From: Clostridia bacterium
Lineage (GTDB): Bacteria; Bacillota; Clostridia; Oscillospirales; UBA644
Direction: 5' to 3'
Length of the DNA stretch: 64,000 nt
Assembly (NCBI GenBank): GCA_017427285.1
Contig: JAFRTE010000046.1
Coordinates: 71,401-135,400, forward strand
This document shows, piece after piece, positions 8,818 to 18,033 of this stretch; the stretch's first letter is position 1; each line of letters opens with the position of its first letter. The translations under genes were made by a program, and so were the position numbers. Under the pieces are notes generated by a model. The model ran no database searches. It saw only the letters and a list, made by a program, of their open reading frames with translations, and was not told the DNA's origin.

Positions 8818-10221
8818 TTGAAAAAAACGTTTTTTTCTGTTGTTTTAATACTGCTCGTATTCCTTGCGGCGTCCTGTGCTTCCGTTGAAGAAACCGTGCC
8901 TGAATACGATACGTCCTCTTTCGACGCTCTCAACTTTGCGGGAGCGGAATTCAAGTATCTTACCGAAGAGCTTGAAGCGTTTATCGGCGTAAAACAGGGG
9001 ACATTCCTTTACGACTGCGCAATGCAGCGCATAAGCGATATCGAAAAAACGCTCAACTGCGTATTGACCGTCGAGCATTCACCGACAACGTCGAGCCACT
9101 ACGACAGCTGCCGCGCGATTATCATGTCTGGACTTTCTCCTGCGGATATAATGGATTTCCGTTCAAGCAACACAACGGCCAATCTCGCATATGCGGGCTG
9201 TCTTTATCCTCTTACGGAAGTTCACGATATTATCCGCTACGAGGATTCCTTCAAATACGGTTCCGCGTCGGTGCTTGAATGCGCGATGTATAACGGCGTC
9301 CCGTACGCCGTTCAGCCCGCCTCTTGGCCCGGTTTTCCGGACGCTCAGTGCTTTTTCCTTACTTACAACAAAGACAAAACTTCCTCAAAGGGTCTTCCCG
9401 ATTTGCAGGAGTATTACGAAAACGGAACGTGGACATGGTCAAACTTTGAGGACGTTTTAGTATCCTATACCTCAACAGACCCGGGAGATCCTTACGTCGC
9501 GCTTGCAGCTCACGCAAAAGCGCTCGTGAATATGACTCTCTTTTCAAACGGAGTAAAATTTGCCGATTACATAGACGGCAAACTGCAGACAGACCTTTAT
9601 CAGCCCAAGGTCGTAAACGCAATAACGTGGCTGCAAAAAATATACTCGGATTATAAATCGTCCATACTTAATATTGAATACTGGTCCCTTTTGGAATTTA
9701 TTAACGGACAGTCCCTCATGACGTTCGTTTCCGGAGCTCAGGCGTATAACAGCGATATACAGTATAATTGCGATTTTACTTTCGGGCTTATGCCGTTCCC
9801 GTGCGGGCCCGACGCAACATACGGCGAATGGGCAAACTGGCGCGAAGAGCTTTACGGGGTCTGTATGCCCGTAACCGTTGCCGAACCCGAGGCGACCGCG
9901 CAAATAATATCCATGCTTTGCGAGCCCTTTGAGGAATTCGGCACAAATACCGAAGAGCTTGAAGAATACTATGCAAACAATGTTTTTTCTTCCGCTACAG
10001 ACGCCGAAATATACTTTGAAGTAGGCAAATACGGACGCTATATTTACTGGCAAGTAGGCGGACTGAACTTTACAACGGGCGTTATTGACAATTATTCAAG
10101 ACGGACTGCTCAGCAGATAGTGGAATCCTACGCTTCGAGCATGGACGAAGTTATAGAAAAGTATATAAAGCCCAATTTCGAAAATTACATATACGAAGTG
10201 CTTTACGGCGGCAAAGGATAA
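8818..10221 (+). CDS. Extracellular solute-binding lipoprotein (orphan)
   Basis: A 467-residue lipoprotein with a short signal peptide and lipobox LAASC (Cys20). The start codon is TTG at 8818, set by an AAGGGG site 10 bases upstream; no closer ATG would keep the signal peptide. It shares the body motifs of the other binding proteins here (NGTWTWSNFEDVL near residue 201, LMPFPCGPDATYG near 325), so it belongs to the same paralogous family although the N-terminal segment is more diverged. Transcribed divergently from the previous binding protein. No permease is encoded nearby. Ligand unknown. Confidence 0.87.
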   Translation: MKKTFFSVVLILLVFLAASCASVEETVPEYDTSSFDALNFAGAEFKYLTEELEAFIGVKQGTFLYDCAMQRISDIEKTLNCVLTVEHSPTTSSHYDSCRAIIMSGLSPADIMDFRSSNTTANLAYAGCLYPLTEVHDIIRYEDSFKYGSASVLECAMYNGVPYAVQPASWPGFPDAQCFFLTYNKDKTSSKGLPDLQEYYENGTWTWSNFEDVLVSYTSTDPGDPYVALAAHAKALVNMTLFSNGVKFADYIDGKLQTDLYQPKVVNAITWLQKIYSDYKSSILNIEYWSLLEFINGQSLMTFVSGAQAYNSDIQYNCDFTFGLMPFPCGPDATYGEWANWREELYGVCMPVTVAEPEATAQIISMLCEPFEEFGTNTEELEEYYANNVFSSATDAEIYFEVGKYGRYIYWQVGGLNFTTGVIDNYSRRTAQQIVESYASSMDEVIEKYIKPNFENYIYEVLYGGKG

Positions 10222-10240
10222 GCCGGAATACGTAAAAAAC

Positions 10241-10283
10241 AAAACCGTCTGTTTACGACTGATCGTAACCGACGGTTTTTTTT
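10241..10283. terminator. Bidirectional intrinsic terminator
   Basis: Stem AAAACCGTC / GACGGTTTT flanked by an A-run on the left and a T-run on the right, between two converging transcription units, so it can serve both. Confidence 0.85.
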
Positions 10284-10288
10284 GTTTG

Positions 10289-12004
10289 TCAGAGTTTTAT
10301 GTATGCCGTTTTGTATGAGGTATATATAACCATTCCGGGTTTTGCTCCCGGTTGTTTTTTTATGTTTTTTATTTCGGTGTAGTCTACAGCGACCGTTCCT
10401 CCCGTACCCGCCTTGCTGTTTTTTGCGGCGAGCGTTGCCGCTTCGTTAAGCGTTGTATCAGGCACATGCATCCCGTTTGCGGAAACCACAACATGTGAGC
10501 CGGGATATTCTTTCGTGTGAAACCATATATCCCTTTTATCCGCCATTCGCAGCGTTAAATAATCGTTTTGCAGATTGTTTTTTCCGATATAAACCGTAAA
10601 TCCGTCCGCGGAAACGACGGACTGTATTTTCGGAGCGTACGCTTTCGGTTTTTTTGTCCCCTTTTTTGCAGGGGATCTCTTCATATATCCGCTGTCGCTC
10701 AGCTCAGAACGTATCTCGTCCACGTCTGCAGCCGATTTTGCCCTCACAAGCTCTTCGAATACGCTGTCAAGATAGATCAGCTCGTTTTCCGATTCCGGGA
10801 TCTGCCTGTTAAGTATTTCAAGAGCGGTTACGGCTTTTTTGTATTTTTTGTAATACCTCTGCGCATTTTTAGCCGGAGATAACGACTTGTCAAGCTCTAC
10901 CGAAGTCTCCGAAGGCGGGTCTTTCGTGTAATCGGTAAGTATTGCGCTGTCCATACCCTGCTTTAACAGATAAATATTGGCGGTAATGAGGTCTCCCATA
11001 TCCTTGAAGCGCATCGCTTTTTCACACTCCGCAATATCCGCCCGCTGCGCCTCTATTTTCTTTGAAATCCTGCTCTGAGCGTTTGTAATTGCTTTCAGTA
11101 TATCGCCCGAAAGTCTTTTTACATGCTCCTGCTCGTCCTTTTCCTTATAAAAATCTTCTATTGCTTCAGAAAAAGCAGGATATTCTTTTATGAGCGATTT
11201 TACTCCGTACTGCTTTATCGGACGGAAATAAAACTCGAGCGGCTTTCCGTCGGAAACTATACACGGGGAATATCTGTTTGAATCGAGTTCTTCTTTGAGT
11301 AGCTTAAGCGCAAACAATAGCTTTTCGCGCTGCGGCTGCGTGAAGCAGTCAAGACACGTGTCTGTCTGACCGGTCGCAAAATAAACAAGCTCCCTCGAGA
11401 TAAGCGGCGAAAATCCTATGTATTTATCGGTAAGATATTTGTCCGCTCTTGCGTCCGAGGTAAAATCAATCGACAGCCCGCGCCCGTCAAACTCTTCTTT
11501 GTCCTGTTTCGGGGGCAGTTCGTAGGGAAGAGAGGGGAGTACACGTCTTTTTGAGGACGTTGTATAGTCTACCTGCCTGAGCGCGTCTATAATGATGTCG
11601 TTTTCGTCGGTTAAAATAATATTGCTGAAATGACCCATTATTTCAACGATGAGATTTTTTTTAACAACGTCAAGAAGCTCGGTCTGACACTCAAACGTAA
11701 ATACCGTTATCCTTTCAAATCCGGGCTGTGAAACGGAAACGAGCCGCGACGGCTGCAGATGCTTTCTGAGCAGCATGCAGAAATTCGGCGCGACTATCGG
11801 GTTTTCATATGAGTTTTCGGTGACGTTTACACGCGCTCCCTGAGGATTTACCGACATAAGGAGCTTTACGTTTTTGCTCTGAGTTCTTATATTCAGTATG
11901 ATCTTATCCCTTTCGGGCTGAAATATCTTGTCTACCTTGCCTCCGGTAAGCGAGGCGGAAAGCTCCGAAACGAGCGCGTGAACAGCAAGTCCGTCCAATG
12001 CCAT
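10289..12004 (-). CDS. rqcH: RqcH/NFACT family ribosome-quality-control protein
   Basis: A 571-residue NFACT protein (also annotated as fibronectin-binding protein A). The family's B. subtilis member RqcH binds stalled 50S subunits and recruits tRNA-Ala to add alanine tails. The order is complete: NFACT-N (about 1-180, starting MALDGLAVHALVSEL), a helical and coiled-coil middle (about 280-430), and an NFACT-R domain near the C-terminus (VSADGFTVYIGKNNLQND, then DIWFHTKEYPGSHVV). At the position of the RqcH residues D97/R98 the sequence reads E97/R98, a conservative change seen inside PGFERITVF. It is the last gene of an operon behind two ABC exporter subunits; this looks like simple co-transcription. 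Confidence 0.94.
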   Translation of the reverse strand: MALDGLAVHALVSELSASLTGGKVDKIFQPERDKIILNIRTQSKNVKLLMSVNPQGARVNVTENSYENPIVAPNFCMLLRKHLQPSRLVSVSQPGFERITVFTFECQTELLDVVKKNLIVEIMGHFSNIILTDENDIIIDALRQVDYTTSSKRRVLPSLPYELPPKQDKEEFDGRGLSIDFTSDARADKYLTDKYIGFSPLISRELVYFATGQTDTCLDCFTQPQREKLLFALKLLKEELDSNRYSPCIVSDGKPLEFYFRPIKQYGVKSLIKEYPAFSEAIEDFYKEKDEQEHVKRLSGDILKAITNAQSRISKKIEAQRADIAECEKAMRFKDMGDLITANIYLLKQGMDSAILTDYTKDPPSETSVELDKSLSPAKNAQRYYKKYKKAVTALEILNRQIPESENELIYLDSVFEELVRAKSAADVDEIRSELSDSGYMKRSPAKKGTKKPKAYAPKIQSVVSADGFTVYIGKNNLQNDYLTLRMADKRDIWFHTKEYPGSHVVVSANGMHVPDTTLNEAATLAAKNSKAGTGGTVAVDYTEIKNIKKQPGAKPGMVIYTSYKTAYIKL

Positions 12005-12026
12005 CTATATGTATCTCCGTGGTTTT

Positions 12027-13799
12027 TCAGACATTTTCTTTTTCTTTTATTTTTTGCATATAGTATTTTCCTTTTGCGGCCATAAGCTCGTCGTGAGTTC
12101 CCTGCTCCGCAATCCGTCCGTTTTCTATATACAGTATTCTGTCGCAGTCCCTTATGGTTGACAGTCTGTGCGCTATTATGAGCGACGTCCTGCCGTACAT
12201 AAGCGCCTTTATTCCTTCCTGGAGTATCTGCTCGGTCTGCGTATCGACCGTTGAGGTCGCTTCGTCAAGAATAAGGATTTTCGGCTTGCGCAAAAGCGTT
12301 CTTGCAAACGAAATAAGCTGTCTTTGCCCTGCAGAGAGCGACTGACCGCGTTCGCTTACCTCGGTATCGTACCCCTGCGGCATCTGAATTATAAAGTCAT
12401 GCGCTTTTACCGCTTTTGCCGCGGCTATGATCTCCTCTTCGGAAGCGTCCTCCGATCCGTAGCGAATATTGTCTCTTACGGTACCCGAAAACAGAAAAAC
12501 GTCCTGCAGCATTATTCCCATCTGACTGCGAAGCGAGGGAAGCGTTATTTCGCGTATCTCCGTACCGTCAAGGAAAAGTTCGCCTTCGGTAAGATCGTAA
12601 AAGCGCGAAACAAGATTGACTATCGTTGATTTTCCGGCGCCTGTCGGACCTACAAGCGCTATCCTTTCGCCCGGATCTACGGAAAACGAAACGTTGTTTA
12701 ATACGGGAAAGCCCGTTTCATATTCAAATACGCAGTTCCTGAATTCTATACCGCCGGCAAGTTCTTTCGGCTGTGAACCGGGAAGAGACTCGATATCGGG
12801 TCTTTCGTTCATCGTTTCGAAAATTCTTTCCAGATACGCGCCGATTTCGGCGATCTCGCTGTAAAAGTTGCCTATGTCAACTATCGGCGTCCAGAAACGG
12901 GAAGTATATCTTGTCATTGCAAGAATAGTTCCTATAAGGATCTGACCCTGCGAAAGAAGGTATGCAGCTACAAGATAAAGCACGCATGTGAAAATAAGCG
13001 AAATGTTTTCGATAAACACGGGAACGAGAAACTGCAGTTTCACTCTCTTCATCCACGTTGATTTATTGTCGGCAGCAAGGCGTTCGAATATCTGCTGATT
13101 GTAATCTTCTCGGGCGAATATCTGAGTGATCCTCATACCTATTATGCTCTCGTTGAGATAAGCATGGTAATTTGAGCTTTTATTGTTGTATCTTCTTTTC
13201 GCCTTGTGCTGCAGCGGCTTTAGAATAATAACGACAAGCGCGATCAGCGGCACGCCGCCAAGACATGCGACCGCAAGCTTCCAGTCAAGAGAAAACATGA
13301 AACCGCAGATCATTATGATCGTGAAAAAATCGACGATAAACGTTATAAGACCGGTAGTAAGAAAATCGGAAACCGCGGAAACGTAATTGATAACCCTTAC
13401 AAGTATCTTGCCGTGAGGACGGGAATCGTAATACTGAAACGGGAGCTTTTGCAGATGGACGAATAAATCGCGTCTCATGTCTGTAACAATGCTCTGTCCC
13501 GCAATATTCGTCATATAGCTGCCCAGCGCGGTAAAAAGTGTGGAAAACAGCAGCACGGCGGTGTATATAAGCGCGATTTTCAGCATTCCGCCGAGATCGC
13601 CGTCGGGTATCAGCCTGTCCGTCACCTCTTTTATGAGAAGGGGAGGGACAAGCGAGATCAGAGCGGAAGCTATCGACGCGCCGAACGCCGCAGCAAGATG
13701 CTTCCAGTATTTACGGGCGTATTTAAGGGCTCTTCCAAACTGCTTAGAGTCGAAATCGGCCTCAAGTACCTCGTCAATGTCGTATTTATTACGTGCCAT
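12027..13799 (-). CDS. ABC exporter subunit with canonical ATPase site (heterodimer partner B)
   Basis: A 590-residue type IV ABC exporter half-transporter: six membrane helices in the first ~320 residues, then a nucleotide-binding domain. Walker A is GPTGAGKST, the signature is LSAGQRQL (off-consensus), Walker B is ILILDEATS with the catalytic Glu, and the switch His is present in IAHRLST. Together with the upstream gene (21 bases apart) it forms a heterodimeric multidrug-type exporter of the BmrCD / TM287-288 kind. This subunit supplies the intact Walker B and switch His for the consensus ATP site. Substrate unknown. Confidence 0.93.
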   Translation of the reverse strand: MARNKYDIDEVLEADFDSKQFGRALKYARKYWKHLAAAFGASIASALISLVPPLLIKEVTDRLIPDGDLGGMLKIALIYTAVLLFSTLFTALGSYMTNIAGQSIVTDMRRDLFVHLQKLPFQYYDSRPHGKILVRVINYVSAVSDFLTTGLITFIVDFFTIIMICGFMFSLDWKLAVACLGGVPLIALVVIILKPLQHKAKRRYNNKSSNYHAYLNESIIGMRITQIFAREDYNQQIFERLAADNKSTWMKRVKLQFLVPVFIENISLIFTCVLYLVAAYLLSQGQILIGTILAMTRYTSRFWTPIVDIGNFYSEIAEIGAYLERIFETMNERPDIESLPGSQPKELAGGIEFRNCVFEYETGFPVLNNVSFSVDPGERIALVGPTGAGKSTIVNLVSRFYDLTEGELFLDGTEIREITLPSLRSQMGIMLQDVFLFSGTVRDNIRYGSEDASEEEIIAAAKAVKAHDFIIQMPQGYDTEVSERGQSLSAGQRQLISFARTLLRKPKILILDEATSTVDTQTEQILQEGIKALMYGRTSLIIAHRLSTIRDCDRILYIENGRIAEQGTHDELMAAKGKYYMQKIKEKENV

Positions 13800-13820
13800 A
13801 AAAACCCTTATTCCAATATG

Positions 13821-15545
13821 TCAGTCGTTATACTGCAATTCGTATATCTCTTTGTAATATCCGTTGTTTTTCAAGAGTTCCTCGTGCGTTCCCTCTTCGG
13901 TGATCTTACCGTTTTCAAGTACGATTATCTTATCCGCAAAGCTTACCGAAGATATCCTCTGCGCTATTATCAGCTGCGTGGACTCCTTGCAGTATTCTCT
14001 CAGATGTTCTCTGATATCGTGCTCGGTTTCCATATCGAGAGCGGATGTAGTATCGTCAAGGATAAGTATCGGCGCTTTTACGGCGATCGCTCTTGCAAGA
14101 GCCAGTCTCTGCTTCTGACCGCCCGAAAGACCGACGCCTCTTTCGCCGATTATCGTATCAAATCCTTCCGACGTATGCTGGATAAAATCATACGCTTCAA
14201 CGGTTTTTGCCGCCGCAACAACGTCGTCAACGGATATATCAGGCACGCCGTAGCAGATGTTTCCTTCTATCGTTTCGGAAAACAGGAAAACGTCCTGCGT
14301 CGATACCGCTATTTTTCTGCGCAGCTCCTTAAGATCATAATCGCGCACGTCTACGCCGTCTATCAGTATCCGCCCGCCCGTAACGTCGTATAGGCGGAGG
14401 ATAAGATTTGTTAAAAATGTCTTTCCGCTGCCCGTCGGGCCCATTATCGCAAGCGTCTGTCCCTTTTTAACCTTAAACGAGACTCCGTCAAGAATAGTCC
14501 TGTCTTCAAGGACAAGAGAAACGTTGTCAAATTCTATCTCTCCGTCATTTCTTTGCGGCGTTATCGGATTTTCGGGACTTACGATCTGCGGCTCGGCATA
14601 GTAAATCGGCTCGATCCTTTCGGTTGCGGTCCGTATTTTCTGATAATCGTTGATCAGTCGTCCGAGCGTCCTCAGCGGGCCCGAAAGCGACCACGAAAGA
14701 GAAATGAGGATCGATAGTTCGCCTATCGATATCGTTCCTTTTATCGCCATATAGCCGCCACCGACGAGCGCTGCGGCAGCCATGAACATAGCTATAAAAT
14801 CCATCGGAGTGCGGAACAGTATGAATCTGTTTGTCGCGTTGATCTGCAGGTCTTTTAAAGCTTCGTTTTCTTTGTCAAACTTCTGAGTTTCGAAGTCTTC
14901 GGTCGCAAAAGCCTTTACGACCCTGTTTCCCGCAATGTTTTCCTGAACGACTTTATTAAGATCCGCCATTTTCTGACGCATTTTCTGATAAAACGGACGG
15001 ACTTTCGTTGCCATTGCCCTCGTAAGAATAAAAATCGGAGGAGTGCAGAGAAGGAGTATCAGTGTGATCGGAACGTTTATGTAAAGCAGATACACGAGCG
15101 TTGAAACAAACGTTATTACTGAGTCTATTATGTTCGGCAGAAAAAACGATACGGAATATCTCATCCAGTCAAGGTCGCTTGAAAGTCTGGACATCAGCTC
15201 GCCCGTAGGATACTTTCTGAAAAATTCCATATCCTGACGCTGTATTGATTCGTAAAGTTTTTTTCTCACACCAAAAAGCATCGTCTGGCTTGAATTGTGC
15301 AAAACGATGCGAAGGATATATGACGCTACCGAGCGTATAAGCTGAATTGCGAGCAACGCAATAATAAGCTTTGGCAGCAGATCGTATTGTTGCGCCACAA
15401 GCCCTTCGTCGATAACTGTTTTTGTAACTTCCGACTGCAGAAGCGTTCCAAGAGGAAGGATTGCCCGTATTGCAAGAGAATTTATAAACGGGACAAGCAC
15501 GCCCTTCATATTGGATAAATAAATATTCATTACGTTCTTTTTCAT
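13821..15545 (-). CDS. ABC exporter subunit with degenerate ATPase site (heterodimer partner A)
   Basis: A 574-residue half-transporter with six predicted membrane helices and a C-terminal ATPase domain. Walker A is GPTGSGKTF and the signature is canonical LSGGQKQR, but Walker B reads ILILDDTTS, with Asp (about residue 498) instead of the catalytic Glu, and the switch region reads IAQRISS, with Gln instead of His. Those substitutions mark the non-hydrolysing site of heterodimeric exporters; its LSGGQ completes the active site of the partner. First gene of the operon. The predicted transcript starts about three bases before the ATG at 15545, so either the mRNA is nearly leaderless or translation begins at Met6 (15530). 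Confidence 0.92.
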   Translation of the reverse strand: MKKNVMNIYLSNMKGVLVPFINSLAIRAILPLGTLLQSEVTKTVIDEGLVAQQYDLLPKLIIALLAIQLIRSVASYILRIVLHNSSQTMLFGVRKKLYESIQRQDMEFFRKYPTGELMSRLSSDLDWMRYSVSFFLPNIIDSVITFVSTLVYLLYINVPITLILLLCTPPIFILTRAMATKVRPFYQKMRQKMADLNKVVQENIAGNRVVKAFATEDFETQKFDKENEALKDLQINATNRFILFRTPMDFIAMFMAAAALVGGGYMAIKGTISIGELSILISLSWSLSGPLRTLGRLINDYQKIRTATERIEPIYYAEPQIVSPENPITPQRNDGEIEFDNVSLVLEDRTILDGVSFKVKKGQTLAIMGPTGSGKTFLTNLILRLYDVTGGRILIDGVDVRDYDLKELRRKIAVSTQDVFLFSETIEGNICYGVPDISVDDVVAAAKTVEAYDFIQHTSEGFDTIIGERGVGLSGGQKQRLALARAIAVKAPILILDDTTSALDMETEHDIREHLREYCKESTQLIIAQRISSVSFADKIIVLENGKITEEGTHEELLKNNGYYKEIYELQYND

Positions 15546-15553
15546 TAATGCAA

Positions 15554-15582
15554 AGTATACACCGATATCCGGGAAAAGTCAA
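15554..15582 (-). promoter_or_regulatory. SigA promoter of the ABC exporter-rqcH operon
   Basis: Minus strand TTGACT (15582-15577), 17-base spacer, TATACT (15559-15554). The -10 box is only nine bases from the annotated ATG, which implies a very short leader. Confidence 0.8.
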
Positions 15583-15629
15583 GGGAAAAAGCCGAAAAAT
15601 CACACTTTATTTGATAATGTAAAGAATAG

Positions 15630-15655
15630 TTCGGATTTGATCTCTCAAATCCGAA
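15630..15655 (-). terminator. Perfect 11-base-pair hairpin, probable terminator of the divIVA operon
   Basis: TTCGGATTTGA / TCAAATCCGAA with a TCTC loop, between the end of the 33-residue ORF and the exporter promoter. The stem is strong, but the following minus-strand sequence is only moderately T-rich, so termination may be partial. Confidence 0.5.
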
Positions 15656-15727
15656 CCGTTTGTCAGCTTATGTATAAAAAACGTATAAATGAATATCTGC
15701 GTTTTGCATAATAACCTTCCGACTGAT

Positions 15728-15829
15728 TTATGAATTTGCGATTATCTGATAGATTAACGAAAACAGCAGAGACGCAACTAATATTATGCAAACTATTGCG
15801 GCAAATATACGGGCTGCCTTTTTGCTCAT
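15728..15829 (-). CDS. 33-residue single-pass membrane microprotein
   Basis: ATG at 15829, six bases after a strong GGAGGG site, TAA at 15728. The product starts MSKKAARIFAAIV, a positively charged N-terminus, followed by about 20 hydrophobic residues (IVCIILVASLLFSLIYQII) and a short polar tail: a typical N-in single transmembrane helix with no extra domain. The gene begins 14 bases after the divIVA-like stop codon, so it shares that transcript. I do not recognise the family. Location suggests a membrane partner or regulator of the DivIVA-type scaffold, which is inference. Confidence 0.7.
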   Translation of the reverse strand: MSKKAARIFAAIVCIILVASLLFSLIYQIIANS

Positions 15830-15843
15830 GTTTTCCCTCCGTA

Positions 15844-16758
15844 TTATTCTGGATCTATTTTCAGCAGTTTAAGCAGATCGTCGGGAATAGGGGACTGTTT
15901 TGCGGCTTTTCTGTCAAGATCAGAAACGGCAAGGTCAACTGACGTCTCGATATTCTGGACGGAAAGCTTGAGGTCTGAAAGCTTCTTTTTCAGCTCCAAG
16001 ATCATTGCCTCTTTTTCCGACGAAGCGGAATCGATTATAACCTTCGCTTTTTCCGAAGCGTCCTTCATCGTATCGTCCGCCTTCTTTGTCGCCTCGGCGA
16101 GAATGTTTTCAACGTTGTTTTTAACTTCCGTATATACGTTGAAATCGTTTTTATGCTGATTCCAGTTGTTTTCAAGGAATTTTATGCGTTCGTCCTTCTG
16201 CGCTATGACGGCTTCGAGCTCGCGCAGCTTCGAACCTGCCAGAAGATCTTCTTCCGCTTCGTTTTTCAGCTTTTCGGAGCGTTCTATATATACCCGCAGA
16301 TCGTCCTCCACCTGCTTGTTTTTGTCGTCAAGCGCGGTAAGACGTTCGGACTGTTCTGCGATCTTTTCGGACTGTTTATCCGAGTTTTCTCTCAGTTCGT
16401 TGTAAAGAGTAGTTACCTCATTCAGTTCTTTGCGGAGCAGATCGATCGCAGTCAGTTTTTCCTGCAATGAGTTCGCCTGCTCCAGTAATGCGTTTTTTAG
16501 TTGCATGACCTGCTCGGTCAGCTCGAGGTTCTCTTTATTTTTTTCTTCGATAATGCCGTTCAGAGATTCGATAATGCCGTTGAGCTTTTCTATCTCGCTC
16601 TGAGCGTCTTTCTGTTCGGTCGCGCGTATCTCTTCGGAATTAGCAAGGGCAGACTCCAGTTCCCTTATGCGGTCGTCCTGTTTTTTTATGTATTCTTTTA
16701 CGTCGTCGCGGTTATAGCCGTTAAACGCCGTTTCGCGGAATAATTTCTGCGTTGACAT
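15844..16758 (-). CDS. DivIVA/GpsB-type coiled-coil protein
   Basis: About 304 residues. The N-terminus (KLFRETAFNGYNRDDVKEYI, residues 5-24) is a DivIVA-domain start, which in this family binds curved membrane and organises cell division or polar growth. Nearly all the remainder (about 25-290) is long, charged, heptad-type coiled coil. An upstream in-frame TTG at 16767 abuts the GGAG site; the ATG at 16758, nine bases from that site, is the better start. Followed directly by a 33-residue membrane protein. It lacks the usual SepF-YggT-YlmH neighbours, so a specialised rather than the housekeeping DivIVA is possible. Confidence 0.82.
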   Translation of the reverse strand: MSTQKLFRETAFNGYNRDDVKEYIKKQDDRIRELESALANSEEIRATEQKDAQSEIEKLNGIIESLNGIIEEKNKENLELTEQVMQLKNALLEQANSLQEKLTAIDLLRKELNEVTTLYNELRENSDKQSEKIAEQSERLTALDDKNKQVEDDLRVYIERSEKLKNEAEEDLLAGSKLRELEAVIAQKDERIKFLENNWNQHKNDFNVYTEVKNNVENILAEATKKADDTMKDASEKAKVIIDSASSEKEAMILELKKKLSDLKLSVQNIETSVDLAVSDLDRKAAKQSPIPDDLLKLLKIDPE

Positions 16759-16812
16759 CCAAAACAACTCCGTTTCTTTATCGTCTTAAATCATTTTTTT
16801 CAATATATAGTA

Positions 16813-16841
16813 ATTATATCATTTCAATATTGTTTTGTCAA
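16813..16841 (-). promoter_or_regulatory. SigA promoter of the divIVA-like operon
   Basis: Minus strand perfect TTGACA (16841-16836), 17-base spacer, perfect TATAAT (16818-16813). Confidence 0.9.
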
Positions 16842-16884
16842 TACGGTTTTATTCGTATTTTTGCTTAAAATACAGATTTTCTAC

Positions 16885-16913
16885 TTGACAAACAGAAAAA
16901 AATTATGTATAAT
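16885..16913 (+). promoter_or_regulatory. SigA promoter of hom-lysC
   Basis: Perfect TTGACA (16885-16890), 17-base spacer, perfect TATAAT (16908-16913). The ~45-base leader contains no T-box or lysine riboswitch. Confidence 0.9.
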
Positions 16914-16965
16914 TACAAAATAAATCGCAAGCTCTTGCAAAAATCAGCATTACGGGAGAAAGATA

Positions 16966-18027
16966 ATGATTAACGTTGCCGTTGTCGGTTTCGGAGTCGT
17001 CGGTTCCGGCGTTGTGGAACTTCTCGACAAAAACAACAGACTTTTTTCGAAAAAAATGGGACAGGAAATCGCCTGCAAGTATATACTTGATATCAGAGAG
17101 TTCCCGGACAGTATATATGCGGATAAATTCGTTAATGACTTTTCGGTTATCGAAAACGACCCCGAGGTAAATATAGTTGTGGAAACCATCGGAGGCGCAA
17201 CGTTTGCGTATGAATATACAAAACGCGCTTTAAGGGCGGGCAAACATGTTGTAACTTCAAATAAAGAGCTTGTTGCAAGACACGCCCCGGAGCTTCTCGC
17301 CCTTGCAAGAGAAAACGGCGTTTGTTATCTTTTCGAGGCGTCCGTCGGAGGCGGCATACCGATAATAAATCCCATGTATCACTGCCTTGCCGCGAACGAG
17401 CTTAACAAAATAGTCGGGATAATGAACGGGACGACTAATTATATCCTTACCAAAATGATAAAAGAAGGCGTTTCGTTCGACTCCGCGTTAAAGCAGGCGC
17501 AGCTCCTCGGATACGCGGAAAAAGATCCTTCCGCAGATATAGACGGCATAGATACGGGAAGAAAAATATGTATTCTCGCGTCCCTCGCATTCGGAAAGCA
17601 TATTTATCCCGAAAACGTTATGACTAAGGGTATTCGCGGAATTTCGCTTGACGACATATACGAGGCGGACAGACAGGGAATGGTCGTCAAGCTTCTAGGA
17701 TGCGCCGAAAAGAAGGACGATGGATTTGTCGAAATATTCGTATCTCCCTGCGCGATACCGAGAGAACATCCTCTTGCAAACATAGAAGATGTTTTTAACG
17801 GAATAACCGTTACGGGCGATGCGATCGGAGACTGCACTTTCTACGGCAGGGGCGCGGGAAAAATGCCGACCGCTTCGGCAGTGGGAGCGGATATCATCGA
17901 CTGCGTAAAAGGTACGGAAAAGAGCGGTCTTTTCTGGGTGGATGCCGATAATTCCTCATTCGTCCGAAGCTTTGACCAACTGGATCTTGAATATTTTAAA
18001 AACGATATAGTTTTACTAAAGGAGTAA
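16966..18027 (+). CDS. hom: Homoserine dehydrogenase, short form without ACT domain
   Basis: A 353-residue NAD(P)-dependent enzyme that reduces aspartate semialdehyde to homoserine, the branch point to threonine and methionine. The Rossmann motif VVGFGVVGSGVVELL is at the N-terminus; the catalytic block is YAEKDPSADIDGIDTGRK (about residues 183-200). Many Gram-positive homologues are ~430 residues with a C-terminal ACT domain for threonine inhibition; this one ends after the catalytic domain, so that feedback is missing or lies elsewhere. lysC follows six bases later, so the two are co-transcribed. Confidence 0.95.
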   Translation: MINVAVVGFGVVGSGVVELLDKNNRLFSKKMGQEIACKYILDIREFPDSIYADKFVNDFSVIENDPEVNIVVETIGGATFAYEYTKRALRAGKHVVTSNKELVARHAPELLALARENGVCYLFEASVGGGIPIINPMYHCLAANELNKIVGIMNGTTNYILTKMIKEGVSFDSALKQAQLLGYAEKDPSADIDGIDTGRKICILASLAFGKHIYPENVMTKGIRGISLDDIYEADRQGMVVKLLGCAEKKDDGFVEIFVSPCAIPREHPLANIEDVFNGITVTGDAIGDCTFYGRGAGKMPTASAVGADIIDCVKGTEKSGLFWVDADNSSFVRSFDQLDLEYFKNDIVLLKE

Positions 18028-18033
18028 CTTCAT

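Noticed and set aside
16885-16966. Lysine riboswitch or T-box before hom-lysC
   Set aside because: The leader is only about 45 bases with no conserved T-box or lysine-aptamer sequence.
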